Assembly: GCF_000599865.1 (NCBI RefSeq)
Contig: NZ_JHAC01000011.1
Location: 1 to 64,000, forward strand
Length of the DNA stretch: 64,000 nt
Source of the DNA: Deinococcus phoenicis
GTDB taxonomy: Bacteria; Deinococcota; Deinococci; Deinococcales; Deinococcaceae
Direction of reading: 5' to 3'
A program made the translations under genes and the position numbers. Of the stretch, positions 38,948 to 45,193 are shown one piece after another; positions within the stretch are counted from its first letter, which is position 1; each line of letters starts with the position of its first letter. The notes below the pieces were generated by a model. It searched no databases and was not told the origin of the DNA. It saw only the letters and a list, made by a program, of their open reading frames with translations.

Positions 38948-39560
38948 GTCGTTCTCCGAAAAACACGCCGCGCTTTATTGCGCTGACGGTAGGTTGCGAA
39001 ACTCCAAACCTCGCTGCTATGTCTACCTGCCGCCCCTCGGCAAGTCGTATCTGCTCTGCTGTATCCAGGGAGACCTTTCGCAGGGTTTCAACAACTTCGC
39101 CTCCAAGCTCTACATGCGTGACACCGCGCTTTACTGCGCTGATTGTGGCTCCACTGACCCCGAAATGGCGGGCAAGCGCTGTAGTCGATTCCTGACTGTT
39201 CCGAATCTCAACCACATCAAGCGGCGAAAGCTTTGCAGTGTTGACGCGTCCCTTGGCGGCGCAGTCGCGCATATTCGCCGCGTTGTCTCCCAAAAACAAA
39301 TGCTCTGGGTTCACGCAAGAGGGGTTATCGCATCTGTGGCATACGGTTGAATTTTCAGGCAGCTCCCCTTTGAAGAGCATGTACGCGGCTCTATGAGCGG
39401 TCATTGATTGCGCGTCTTTAGATCGAAAAGCCTTTGGCACGAAGAACACGCCGTACCCTTTGGGGAGCTTGCTACCCTGCCAAATCCAACAGTCCCCAAC
39501 TACGACGGTTTTCGACATGAAACGCGCTTTTACGTCCTCAAGGCTCGGCTTCTTAGGCAT
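38922..39560 (-). CDS. HNH endonuclease inserted in the ERF gene
   Basis: A 212-residue protein. The core reads MTAHRAAYMLFKGELP, then VCHRCDNPSCVNPEHLFLGD, the same subfamily as the plus-strand HNH at 15390. Two HTH-like motifs follow (ARHFGVSGATISAVKRG and AARFGVSQPTVSAIKRG) and presumably read the target site. It sits between an orphan ERF start and an intact ERF gene. It has its own extended -10 promoter and appears leaderless. Confidence 0.9.
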   Translation of the reverse strand: MPKKPSLEDVKARFMSKTVVVGDCWIWQGSKLPKGYGVFFVPKAFRSKDAQSMTAHRAAYMLFKGELPENSTVCHRCDNPSCVNPEHLFLGDNAANMRDCAAKGRVNTAKLSPLDVVEIRNSQESTTALARHFGVSGATISAVKRGVTHVELGGEVVETLRKVSLDTAEQIRLAEGRQVDIAARFGVSQPTVSAIKRGVFFGERRGKKQHTV

Positions 39561-39565
39561 GCCTT

Positions 39566-39574
39566 ATTGTATCA
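39566..39574 (-). promoter_or_regulatory. Extended -10 promoter of the HNH gene
   Basis: The minus strand has TGATACAAT (extended -10), 5 nt before the ATG at 39560. An AGCGT/ACGCT palindrome lies just upstream (about 39584-39596). This predicts a leaderless transcript made independently of the surrounding operon. Confidence 0.55.
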
Positions 39575-39593
39575 CGATTTTAAGCGTAATACG

Positions 39594-39686
39594 CTATAAG
39601 CCTTTATCTTTCACGGCGACCTTGACGGCGGCCTGCGCTTTGCTGAGGGCGGCTCCGATGTTGGCGAGCGATTCACTGTGATTCAT
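39594..39686 (-). pseudogene. Orphan 5' end of an ERF gene
   Basis: A 30-codon frame, MNHSESLANIGAALSKAQ followed by AAVKVAVKDKGL and a stop. It matches the beginning of the intact ERF protein (SNTLSELAKALSKVQ) in register. It is preceded by an ATGA overlap with the gene at 39683, so it was the original ERF start, cut off when the HNH gene entered near codon 28. The new ERF start lies beyond the HNH gene. Confidence 0.7.
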
Positions 39687-39895
39687 GCAGTAACCTCGAC
39701 TTTCTCTGCGGTAGAAACTTCGGCCTCAACCTCTCCCCCGATGTGGCTCAGCGCCAGCGCGTGCCGGTGCTGGGCCGCGAGGTACGCCGCGTCATATGCG
39801 CCCGACGCGGCCAGCAGAGCGGCGCAGGCGGCGCGGTAGCGGTCCAGGCGGGTGAGGTGGTCGTGGCCGGGGGTGGGCAGGGCGTGGGGGGTCAT
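39683..39895 (-). CDS. Small phage protein, unknown
   Basis: A 70-residue protein starting MTPHALPTPGHDHLTRLDRY, with GGAGG before the ATG. It is mostly helical (RAACAALLAASGAYDAAYLA) and has an acidic tail. It overlaps the orphan methyltransferase end by ATGA and the orphan ERF start by ATGA, showing the pre-insertion gene order: methyltransferase, this gene, ERF. Confidence 0.62.
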   Translation of the reverse strand: MTPHALPTPGHDHLTRLDRYRAACAALLAASGAYDAAYLAAQHRHALALSHIGGEVEAEVSTAEKVEVTA

Positions 39896-40014
39896 ATGGT
39901 CCTCCAGATATGGCGGGGAAGCACAATCTGCGGGGGAAGCTCCCCGGTTATGTCGCGCCACGCTTCCGCTTCCCGGATCGCCCGCCCGATGACCGCCGCC
40001 TGCTGAGGTACGAC
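39892..40014 (-). pseudogene. Orphan 3' end of a C5 methyltransferase gene
   Basis: Forty codons read VVPQQAAVIGRAIREAEA and continue to HIWRTI. The intact enzyme has VVPQQAAVVGLAIKEAEA at motif X, so 15 of 18 residues agree. At DNA level the 20-bp stretch 39992-40011 is identical to 40568-40587. It begins 1 nt after the HNH stop and ends in ATGA overlap with the following gene. No start codon, so it is a relic. Confidence 0.85.
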
Positions 40015-40015
40015 G

Positions 40016-40444
40016 CTAAGCATTCCGCGCCACGAACAAGTCATAGGCTTCTTTGGCGTCTTCTACGGTTTTAAAACGTCCTATCAAATAATCTTTGCCG
40101 TCAATCCGCGTGGCCGCCTGCCACTTGCCCTTCTCTGTGTTGAAGGAAACCCCGGTGTAACCTGAGCGATTGCGCGAAGACATGCCCGTATTGCGGCGGT
40201 TGACGCTGGGCGTGACACAGCGCAGATTTGAACGTTGATTGTTTAATTTGTTCCTGTCAATGTGGTCAACTTGCAGCCCCTCGCTCGGCTTTGCAAGTTC
40301 CCGATGCATAAGGATTTTTTTCTTCCAGCCGGTGCGGGCGGCATACCCACTGTTCAGGCGATGCCACTTCCACTGGCTCAGATATTCAAAGTCGGCGTCA
40401 TCCACGAGCGCAACGCCACCATTGCTCAACACGATTTCTTTCAT
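40016..40444 (-). CDS. HNH endonuclease with AP2-like DNA-binding domain
   Basis: A 142-residue protein. An N-terminal beta region (VALVDDADFEYLSQWKWHRL) is typical of HNH_3/AP2 endonucleases. The core is MHRELAKPSEGLQVDHIDRN, then NNQRSNLRCVT. The C-terminal SGYTGVSFNTEKGKWQAATR is the AP2/ERF-like domain. The ATG overlaps the methyltransferase stop (ATGA), with GGAGAGG before it. It stands between the intact methyltransferase and the relic of the older 3' end. Confidence 0.92.
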   Translation of the reverse strand: MKEIVLSNGGVALVDDADFEYLSQWKWHRLNSGYAARTGWKKKILMHRELAKPSEGLQVDHIDRNKLNNQRSNLRCVTPSVNRRNTGMSSRNRSGYTGVSFNTEKGKWQAATRIDGKDYLIGRFKTVEDAKEAYDLFVARNA

Positions 40445-41505
40445 TTTCCTCTCCGCAGCAGGCCGCCATCACGAACGAACTCAAAGTGTTCCCTTTTGAT
40501 GATTCGATCAGGCATATGACCGAACTTTTTCAGGTGCGCCTCCGCTTCCTTGATTGCGAGGCCGACAACCGCCGCCTGCTGAGGTACAACTCCGTTGCCC
40601 AGTCGGGTAAGGCGGTCCACCCGCAGGGGAACCCCATCAGCCATTCCACGAACTCCGGGTTTAAGGGTGGGGGTCGGCTGTCCCCACTCTCCGCCTGCCC
40701 AAGAGGGGACTCTTCCCAGCGCATCACCGCGCCCGGCACCGTGTTCCGCCCTCGCTGCGAGGGCGGGAGCGTGCTGTTCTTCCCGTCCTGGGCGGTGGGG
40801 GTGGGCCACATCTGCACCGCTGTCCTGAGGTTGGGCGAGCCTCTCTTGCTGGCAGGATGCCCCGCCCCAGTCCCCTCTCGGCTGGTCGGTGTGGGCCACA
40901 GATGCGGCGGTTTCGCGGCCACTGTCGCCGGCCCGTCCCCGCTCGTGGGGCTGGCCCCCTTGCGGGTGTGGTTGCCGCTGACTGTGGGCGTGGGCCACCA
41001 AGAAGATCCGTTCTCGCCTGTGGTGGGCACCAAGGGCGGAAGCCGGGAAACAGTGCCACTCCGCATCAAACCCCATTTCGGCCAGGTCCCGCAGAACTCG
41101 TCCGAAAAACCCTCCGGGGTGATCTCGGAAAAAAGCGGGGTCGGCGCTGCTGAGGACGCCGGGGACGTTCTCTCCCACCACCCAGCGCGGCCTAAGCTCG
41201 CCAATAACACGGGCGAACTCTCCCCAGAGGTCGCGTTCATCTGCGCTCGCCAGTCGTTTTCCGGCGACGGAGTGCGGCTGACAGGGCCATCCTCCGCAAA
41301 TAAGGTCAACAGGAGCAAGGTTGTGTTTTCCGACATGCCGCACGTCCTGGTGTCTCTCCGCCTCCGGCCAGTGCTGGTCCAAGATCAAGCGGGCGTGTTC
41401 CTCGCATTCGACCTGCCAAAGCGTTTGGGCGCTGCCCAGGCCCATCTCAAGGCCGAGTTCTAGGCCCCCCATGCCGGAGAACAGGCCGCCCACGCTCAGC
41501 TTCAC
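40441..41505 (-). CDS. DNA (cytosine-5) methyltransferase
   Basis: A 354-residue enzyme with C5-MTase motifs in order: motif I (GGLFSGMGGLELGLEM), motif IV with catalytic Cys75 (GGWPCQPHSVAG), ENVPGV, HHRRERIFLVAH, then a variable target-recognition region (residues 170-280) and motif X (RLGNGVVPQQAA). The GTG start overlaps the previous stop (GTGA). The last about 45 codons, after motif X, appear to have been replaced together with the HNH gene. It may protect phage DNA from restriction. No cognate nuclease is seen. Confidence 0.92.
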   Translation of the reverse strand: MKLSVGGLFSGMGGLELGLEMGLGSAQTLWQVECEEHARLILDQHWPEAERHQDVRHVGKHNLAPVDLICGGWPCQPHSVAGKRLASADERDLWGEFARVIGELRPRWVVGENVPGVLSSADPAFFRDHPGGFFGRVLRDLAEMGFDAEWHCFPASALGAHHRRERIFLVAHAHSQRQPHPQGGQPHERGRAGDSGRETAASVAHTDQPRGDWGGASCQQERLAQPQDSGADVAHPHRPGREEQHAPALAARAEHGAGRGDALGRVPSWAGGEWGQPTPTLKPGVRGMADGVPLRVDRLTRLGNGVVPQQAAVVGLAIKEAEAHLKKFGHMPDRIIKREHFEFVRDGGLLRRGK

Positions 41506-41615
41506 CACAGCCACCCCACGATCAGCAACGGCAGCCCGAAAAACACGGCCAGAAACGCGAGAGCCTGGAGGAAGGCCCCCAGGCTCAGGTCCGGTGCCCC
41601 GTCATGCTCATTCAT
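41502..41615 (-). CDS. 37-residue single-span membrane protein
   Basis: Product MNEHDGAPDLSLGAFLQALA, then FLAVFFGLPLLIVGWLW. One hydrophobic helix near the C-terminus. Its stop overlaps the methyltransferase GTG start and its start overlaps the preceding gene. It is the last of three tiny membrane-protein genes in a row. Confidence 0.6.
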   Translation of the reverse strand: MNEHDGAPDLSLGAFLQALAFLAVFFGLPLLIVGWLW

Positions 41616-41700
41616 CGTCTCCCCCCACGGCGCAGCACGCCCAGATCAGCAGGAACACCGGCACGGCCAGCAGCAGCCACACGAACAGGACGGTTTTCAT
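41608..41700 (-). CDS. 30-residue single-span membrane peptide
   Basis: MKTVLFVWLLLAVPVFLLIW, then ACCAVGGDDE: one helix with an acidic end. ATG overlaps the previous stop by 4 nt. Small membrane peptide of unknown role. Confidence 0.58.
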   Translation of the reverse strand: MKTVLFVWLLLAVPVFLLIWACCAVGGDDE

Positions 41701-41906
41701 TTGCCCCCCCTCATCCGGTAGTGCCGCGTTCCCAGCCGGTTCAGCTCCTGCGTCCGCAACCGCGCCCGCACGTCCTCGCGGTGCCTGCGGTTCTGACGGT
41801 CCTCCCAGGCGTTCCACGCGGCGGTCCCGGCCAGCGCGATCAGCACGGCGGCGACCATCACGCAGACGGCGACCAGCACGACCAGCCCATCTCTGCTACT
41901 CTCCAT
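41697..41906 (-). CDS. Small membrane protein with basic tail
   Basis: A 69-residue protein: an N-terminal helix (GLVVLVAVCVMVAAVLIALA) then a long basic segment (DRQNRRHREDVRARLRTQEL). GGAGG precedes the ATG. The arrangement suggests a type with the basic tail in the cytoplasm. First of three coupled membrane-protein genes. It could be an exclusion or lysis helper; not known. Confidence 0.62.
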   Translation of the reverse strand: MESSRDGLVVLVAVCVMVAAVLIALAGTAAWNAWEDRQNRRHREDVRARLRTQELNRLGTRHYRMRGGK

Positions 41907-41982
41907 ACATCCTCCTGGCCCCCGCGTTTGCCCGTCCCGGCTGCGGGGGCTGGCCTTTTCAGGCCGAAAGCGGCGTTTCCCG

Positions 41983-42038
41983 GCAGAGTCGCGTGAGGCC
42001 CGGAGCTACAGGCAAAACATGCTCCGGGCCTCCTCTGC
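41983..42038. ncRNA. Candidate structured RNA
   Basis: GAGGCCCGGAGC (41995-42006) and GCTCCGGGCCTC (42021-42032) pair perfectly over 12 bp around a 14-nt loop. An outer GCAGAG/CTCTGC stem (41983-41988, 42033-42038) extends it past a 6-nt bulge. There is no T-run, and the 287-nt gap around it has no convincing gene. The coding strand of the RNA is not known. Confidence 0.4.
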
Positions 42039-42145
42039 ATCGTTTGTGCGCGTGTAGGGCCGCGCGTACCCGCAAGAAGACGCCCCGGCCAGCAACGGAA
42101 CGGGGCGTCAGGTCGCCCGTGACGTGGGCGAGGCGCGAGAATGTC

Positions 42146-42156
42146 TCTGTGACAGA
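42146..42156 (-). repeat. Dispersed TCTGTCACAGA site
   Basis: Minus-strand sequence TTTCTGTCACAGAGAC. It lies after the stop of the gene at 42194 and before the structured region at 41983-42038. Confidence 0.55.
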
Positions 42157-42193
42157 AAGAACGCCGCCTCACGGGGAAGCGGTGTCGGGGGCG

Positions 42194-42871
42194 TTAGCTG
42201 AGTGCGCCTGCGGCGATGGCAGCGGCGAGAGAGGGGTAGGCGTAGGTGTCCATCTCGTCGAGGTTGCCGACCTCCCCAGGCGTGCCCGTGAGATAGCAGC
42301 TCAGCCGGTCGCCGTCCTCGTCGGTGCTATCCGTCACCAGAAACAGGTCGCCGTCCTCATCCCGCCACACCTCGCCCGGCTTCGGCTCCTGCTTTTCTGC
42401 TGCCTCCTGCGCGGACGTCAGGGTCATGCTGCCGTCCGGGTGGACGACGGCGGTATAGGTGCCGGGCTGGATGGTGACGGGCGTGGTGGAGGTGATGAGT
42501 TGCAGGTCCGCACTCCCGTAGTAGCCGCCTTCCCCATTGGGGTATCTGACCCATAAGTTGAGATCGTCGTCGTCCAGGGTTCCGATGATTTCCCCCACCC
42601 AGCCGCCTTCTTTTGCCCTTTCATGGCCCCTAGACCGGTTGCTGATGCTCCGCACCCTGTCCCCCACTTTGAACGCGGCGGGCGTGAGGTCACGGGCGGG
42701 GACGTACCACCAATGCCTGACGCGGGGGGAAAAGCACGCATACTCATTGGCCGAGTCAGGCCCGAAACGCACCTCCAGTTCCTCGCCCAGCTCAAAGCCC
42801 TTGGTATATGGCCTCCCTGCCTCCGACTTCCCCACCAGCTTGACCCTCTGCCCCTTGCTAAACTGCTCCAT
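42194..42871 (-). CDS. Phage protein with repeated SH3/KOW-like modules
   Basis: A 225-residue protein. Two similar beta modules: FSKGQRVKLVGKSEAGRPYT, then LTPAAFKVGDRVRSISNRSR. Both resemble KOW/SH3 barrels that bind nucleic acid or protein. Acidic C-terminal part (DEDGDLFLVTDSTDEDGDRL). ATG at 42871 follows GAGG. Function unknown. Confidence 0.58.
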   Translation of the reverse strand: MEQFSKGQRVKLVGKSEAGRPYTKGFELGEELEVRFGPDSANEYACFSPRVRHWWYVPARDLTPAAFKVGDRVRSISNRSRGHERAKEGGWVGEIIGTLDDDDLNLWVRYPNGEGGYYGSADLQLITSTTPVTIQPGTYTAVVHPDGSMTLTSAQEAAEKQEPKPGEVWRDEDGDLFLVTDSTDEDGDRLSCYLTGTPGEVGNLDEMDTYAYPSLAAAIAAGALS

Positions 42872-42883
42872 GTACCACCTCAC

Positions 42884-42912
42884 CGCCTCCGCCCAGACGG
42901 AGGCTTTTTGCT
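42884..42912 (+). terminator. Plus-oriented terminator hairpin upstream of the gene at 42871
   Basis: GCCTCCG and CGGAGGC pair and are followed by TTTTTG on the plus strand. It would stop rightward, not leftward, transcription. Confidence 0.5.
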
Positions 42913-42970
42913 GCCCGACCTTCCCGGTTTGACCGACGCGCGGCACCGTGCCCGCGAGGTGGGGTACTGA

Positions 42971-43003
42971 GACACGGCGCTGCTCTTAAAGCAGCGCCGT
43001 GTC
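42971..43003. other. 14-bp perfect hairpin
   Basis: GACACGGCGCTGCT and AGCAGCGCCGTGTC pair over 14 bp around CTTAA. It follows the stop of the antirepressor-like gene at 43013. No T-run on either side. Confidence 0.55.
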
Positions 43004-43012
43004 TGGAGGGGG

Positions 43013-43753
43013 TTAGATGATGGTTCTCAGCAAGCCGTCTCTTGGATGGGGCAGCGGCCCGGTGTACTTCCGCCGCAGGGTACTCACGTCCGACGTGACG
43101 CCCTGAACGGTGCCCACGATGCCGTCATGCCCGAACACCTCGCCCTGTTGAAGGGCGGCAATCTCCAACTCCTCGGCAACCGCCATGAGGGACAATTCCA
43201 GGTTGCTGAAGCTCTCCCGCGTTTCCTTGACCTTCCGCATGGCTTTCAGGTCGGAGGCGACGTGCCCAGTGACGGCCAGGTTATTCATGTTCGCCACCTG
43301 CGCCGCCGTCTGCTGGCTTCCGCCCCGGCTGAAAATCTGTGCGTTTACACCCTTGTTCGTGCGCTTGGTGCGGGCGCGAAGCTCAACCCGTTTGAGGGCT
43401 TCCGGGTCTTCGATGCGTTCCAGCGTGCGCGTGTTCAGCGCCTCCGGATCATCGAAGAACTGGTCAACCATCTCATTGACGGCTGCGCGGTACTGCTTGC
43501 CCAGCACGCCGGGGAGAACGGTGAGGATGCGCCGCCAGCCCCCTACATCCGTCACGGGAGTGGCAAGGTTCCCCTTTTTGCCGTCCCGGCGCGGCATTTT
43601 CACACTGTCCACGGCATGGACAGTTTCGGGGTACTTCTCCCGCAGGTATTCCCAAGTGCGGCGGGGCGACTTGCTGCCCGCCGCCTTGAGGAGGTCGAAG
43701 ACGGATGCACGTCCGTCCTGCGTGCGACGGATACCCGCCGCGTCCTGTAACAT
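43013..43753 (-). CDS. Antirepressor-like DNA-binding protein
   Basis: From the ATG at 43753 the product has 246 residues. VFDLLKAAGSKSPRRTWEYL and TPVTDVGGWRRILTVLPG resemble the N-terminal DNA-binding part of KilA-N/BRO-like antirepressors. The C-terminal half is helical (RKVKETRESFSNLELSLMAV). Upstream extension to 43897 crosses a terminator-like hairpin and was not used. Position near the immunity region fits a lytic-switch role. No clear Shine-Dalgarno. Confidence 0.6.
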   Translation of the reverse strand: MLQDAAGIRRTQDGRASVFDLLKAAGSKSPRRTWEYLREKYPETVHAVDSVKMPRRDGKKGNLATPVTDVGGWRRILTVLPGVLGKQYRAAVNEMVDQFFDDPEALNTRTLERIEDPEALKRVELRARTKRTNKGVNAQIFSRGGSQQTAAQVANMNNLAVTGHVASDLKAMRKVKETRESFSNLELSLMAVAEELEIAALQQGEVFGHDGIVGTVQGVTSDVSTLRRKYTGPLPHPRDGLLRTII

Positions 43754-43930
43754 GAGGTCGTTCAAGCGACCCCCCTTTGCCCCCCGTTCCAGCGGGGGTC
43801 TTTTCGTGTCCCGACCCTTCCGGTTCGACCGGACGCTCAGCGACGCGCTAGCGGGGTGGGGTAAAGATGTGAGGTTTTCCACATCTGACTCACCCAATTG
43901 AGAAACGTTCTGCTACTCCGAGACGTACAA

Positions 43931-43960
43931 GGGTGGTGAGTCTGGCAACTCGCACCACCC
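43931..43960. other. 8-bp inverted repeat
   Basis: GGGTGGTG and CACCACCC around a 14-nt loop, in the gap between the antirepressor-like gene and the small gene at 43976. Confidence 0.4.
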
Positions 43961-43975
43961 TGTGCGCTCGTCCTG

Positions 43976-44095
43976 CTACTCCCGGCAGGGCGGCGTGCTT
44001 TTTTGCGTGTGCAATGCGCGGGGCGGCACTTCGCCCCCGCCCACGCCCAGCGCCGTATCCGGTCGCCAGAGCGGGCCTGCGTATGGGGTTGTCAT
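43976..44095 (-). CDS. Possible 39-residue protein
   Basis: MTTPYAGPLWRPDTALGVGG, then a Cys near the end (PCRE). GAGG lies 8 nt before the ATG. No coupling or family; may be non-coding. Confidence 0.35.
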   Translation of the reverse strand: MTTPYAGPLWRPDTALGVGGGEVPPRALHTQKSTPPCRE

Positions 44096-44159
44096 GCAGC
44101 ACGCCTCGGGAGGCAATGGGGCCGTGTTTCACGCCAGCGGCCATCGGCGCGGAGAGGCG

Positions 44160-44258
44160 TTACTTGCTGGGCTTGACGTTCCGGGCGAACCAGGCGCGGG
44201 CGCGGTCTGCGCGGGTCTGCGCGGGCTGGGGCGTGCTGCTGCGGGGAGTCGGGGTCAT
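44160..44258 (-). CDS. 32-residue basic peptide coupled to the Cro-like gene
   Basis: MTPTPRSSTPQPAQTRADRA, then RAWFARNVKPSK. Its ATG overlaps the stop of the Cro-like gene (ATGA), which is good evidence of translation. Function unknown. Confidence 0.5.
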   Translation of the reverse strand: MTPTPRSSTPQPAQTRADRARAWFARNVKPSK

Positions 44259-44503
44259 GCGGCACCTACCTTGAGCGGCTTGTTTAGAGTTGAATCAGGT
44301 ATCAACTCAGCGACAGATGTATTGAGGAATGGGGCAATTTTGCGAAGGCTCTCAAGTGAAGGTATCACCTTCCCCTTCTCCCAGCAGGTGATTTGCCGGG
44401 CATTGCTTTCCCCGCCCAGAGCGAGTTTTGCGAGTCTCCGAACGGACAGGTCAGCCCTTTCTCGGGCCTCTTTGATCCGCTGTCCTACGGTATCGGTGGG
44501 CAT
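44255..44503 (-). CDS. Cro/CI-type HTH regulator
   Basis: An 82-residue protein with an HTH: VGQRIKEARERADLSVRRLA, ARQITCWEKGKVIPSLESLR and FLNTSVAELIP. It is the leftward member of the divergent immunity pair. The ATG is 6 nt after a TATCAT box, so the mRNA should be leaderless. The operator at 44511-44525 overlaps that box, and another operator lies inside this gene. It is probably Cro-like. Confidence 0.85.
   Translation of the reverse strand: MPTDTVGQRIKEARERADLSVRRLAKLALGGESNARQITCWEKGKVIPSLESLRKIAPFLNTSVAELIPDSTLNKPLKVGAA
44290..44305. promoter_or_regulatory. Immunity operator inside the Cro-like gene
   Basis: The minus strand reads TTGATACCTGATTCAA, differing by one base from the operator at 44547-44562. 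Confidence 0.6.
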
Positions 44504-44509
44504 GGAGTG

Positions 44510-44539
44510 ATGATACAGGTATCAACAAAGGGAAATCAA
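44510..44539 (-). promoter_or_regulatory. Leftward promoter of the Cro-like gene
   Basis: Minus-strand TTGATT (44539-44534), an 18-nt spacer and TATCAT (44515-44510), then 6 nt to ATG. The operator TTGATACCTGTATCA (44511-44525) lies over the -10 box, so a bound repressor would block it. Confidence 0.6.
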
Positions 44540-44546
44540 GCACCCC

Positions 44547-44562
44547 TTGATACCAGATTCAA
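44547..44562. promoter_or_regulatory. Immunity operator, middle copy
   Basis: TTGATACCAGATTCAA on the plus strand, with TTGA/TCAA ends. It lies between the divergent genes. Confidence 0.65.
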
Positions 44563-44617
44563 GTCTACTTCCCCCTGTTGAAACTTATATCTACAGTGGC
44601 GCGTATCGGGGTGCATG

Positions 44618-44633
44618 TTGATACCAGTCTCCA
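44618..44633. promoter_or_regulatory. Immunity operator near the rightward repressor start
   Basis: TTGATACCAGTCTCCA: the left half matches the other copies exactly over ten bases; the right half diverges. It lies 20 nt before the ATG at 44654, suited to autoregulation. Confidence 0.55.
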
Positions 44634-44653
44634 CACTCCGACAGGTGCCCCTC

Positions 44654-45193
44654 ATGCCCCAGACGCCACTGCCGGACAAAAAAACACTTGGAGATCGCCT
44701 GCGCGAGTTCATCCAGGCCTCCACGAAAACCCAGGCCAAAGTTGCCGAGGAGGCCAGGATGGACCCGACCTATCTTTCCCAGATGGTCAACGGAAAGGTG
44801 AACTGGGTCAACAGCAGCTATTTTCCCGCCCTCGTCACGGCCTTAGGGCTGAAGGCTGAGCAGGTGAGAGAGCTTAAACCCGGAGTATTCATCGAGATAC
44901 CCGCCCCCACTTCCACCCGCCCCGGCTCCCCCGCCTCCACGGCCCACCCTCTCTCTGCCGGTGCCCAGGGCTACCGCGCGCCCCCCGCTGAGCCGCCCAT
45001 TCCGGACGCGCTGCGGGAGGCGGTTGAGACGTTCGGCCAGCAACCGGAATTCGCCCCACTGCGTGAACCTCGCTGGGTGAGGTATCTGGCAAACATCCCC
45101 TTCCGCCGCACTCCGGCCACGCCGGGTGAGTGGCTGGCGGTGTATGTGAGCCGCCGGGATGAGGTGGACCCGCCGGAGTCGGAGCGTGATTGA
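44654..45193 (+). CDS. HTH repressor paired with an ImmA/IrrE-like protease
   Basis: A 179-residue protein with an N-terminal XRE HTH (LGDRLREFIQASTKTQAKVA, DPTYLSQMVNGKVNW) and a Pro-rich linker, then a helical C-terminal domain (IPDALREAVETFGQQPEF). The gene after it encodes a metallopeptidase, as with ImmR-ImmA of ICEBs1 and DdrO-IrrE of Deinococcus, where the protease cleaves the repressor. It is likely the main lysogeny repressor. An ATG at 44615 is possible, but would overlap an operator. Confidence 0.78.
   Translation: MPQTPLPDKKTLGDRLREFIQASTKTQAKVAEEARMDPTYLSQMVNGKVNWVNSSYFPALVTALGLKAEQVRELKPGVFIEIPAPTSTRPGSPASTAHPLSAGAQGYRAPPAEPPIPDALREAVETFGQQPEFAPLREPRWVRYLANIPFRRTPATPGEWLAVYVSRRDEVDPPESERD

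Noticed and set aside
41907..42172. 104-codon minus-strand frame in the gap before the 69-residue membrane gene
   Set aside because: It crosses the structured repeat and has no start signal; composition is like non-coding GC-rich DNA.
43754..43897. N-terminal extension of the antirepressor-like gene
   Set aside because: It would translate a terminator-like hairpin and has no clear ribosome-binding site.
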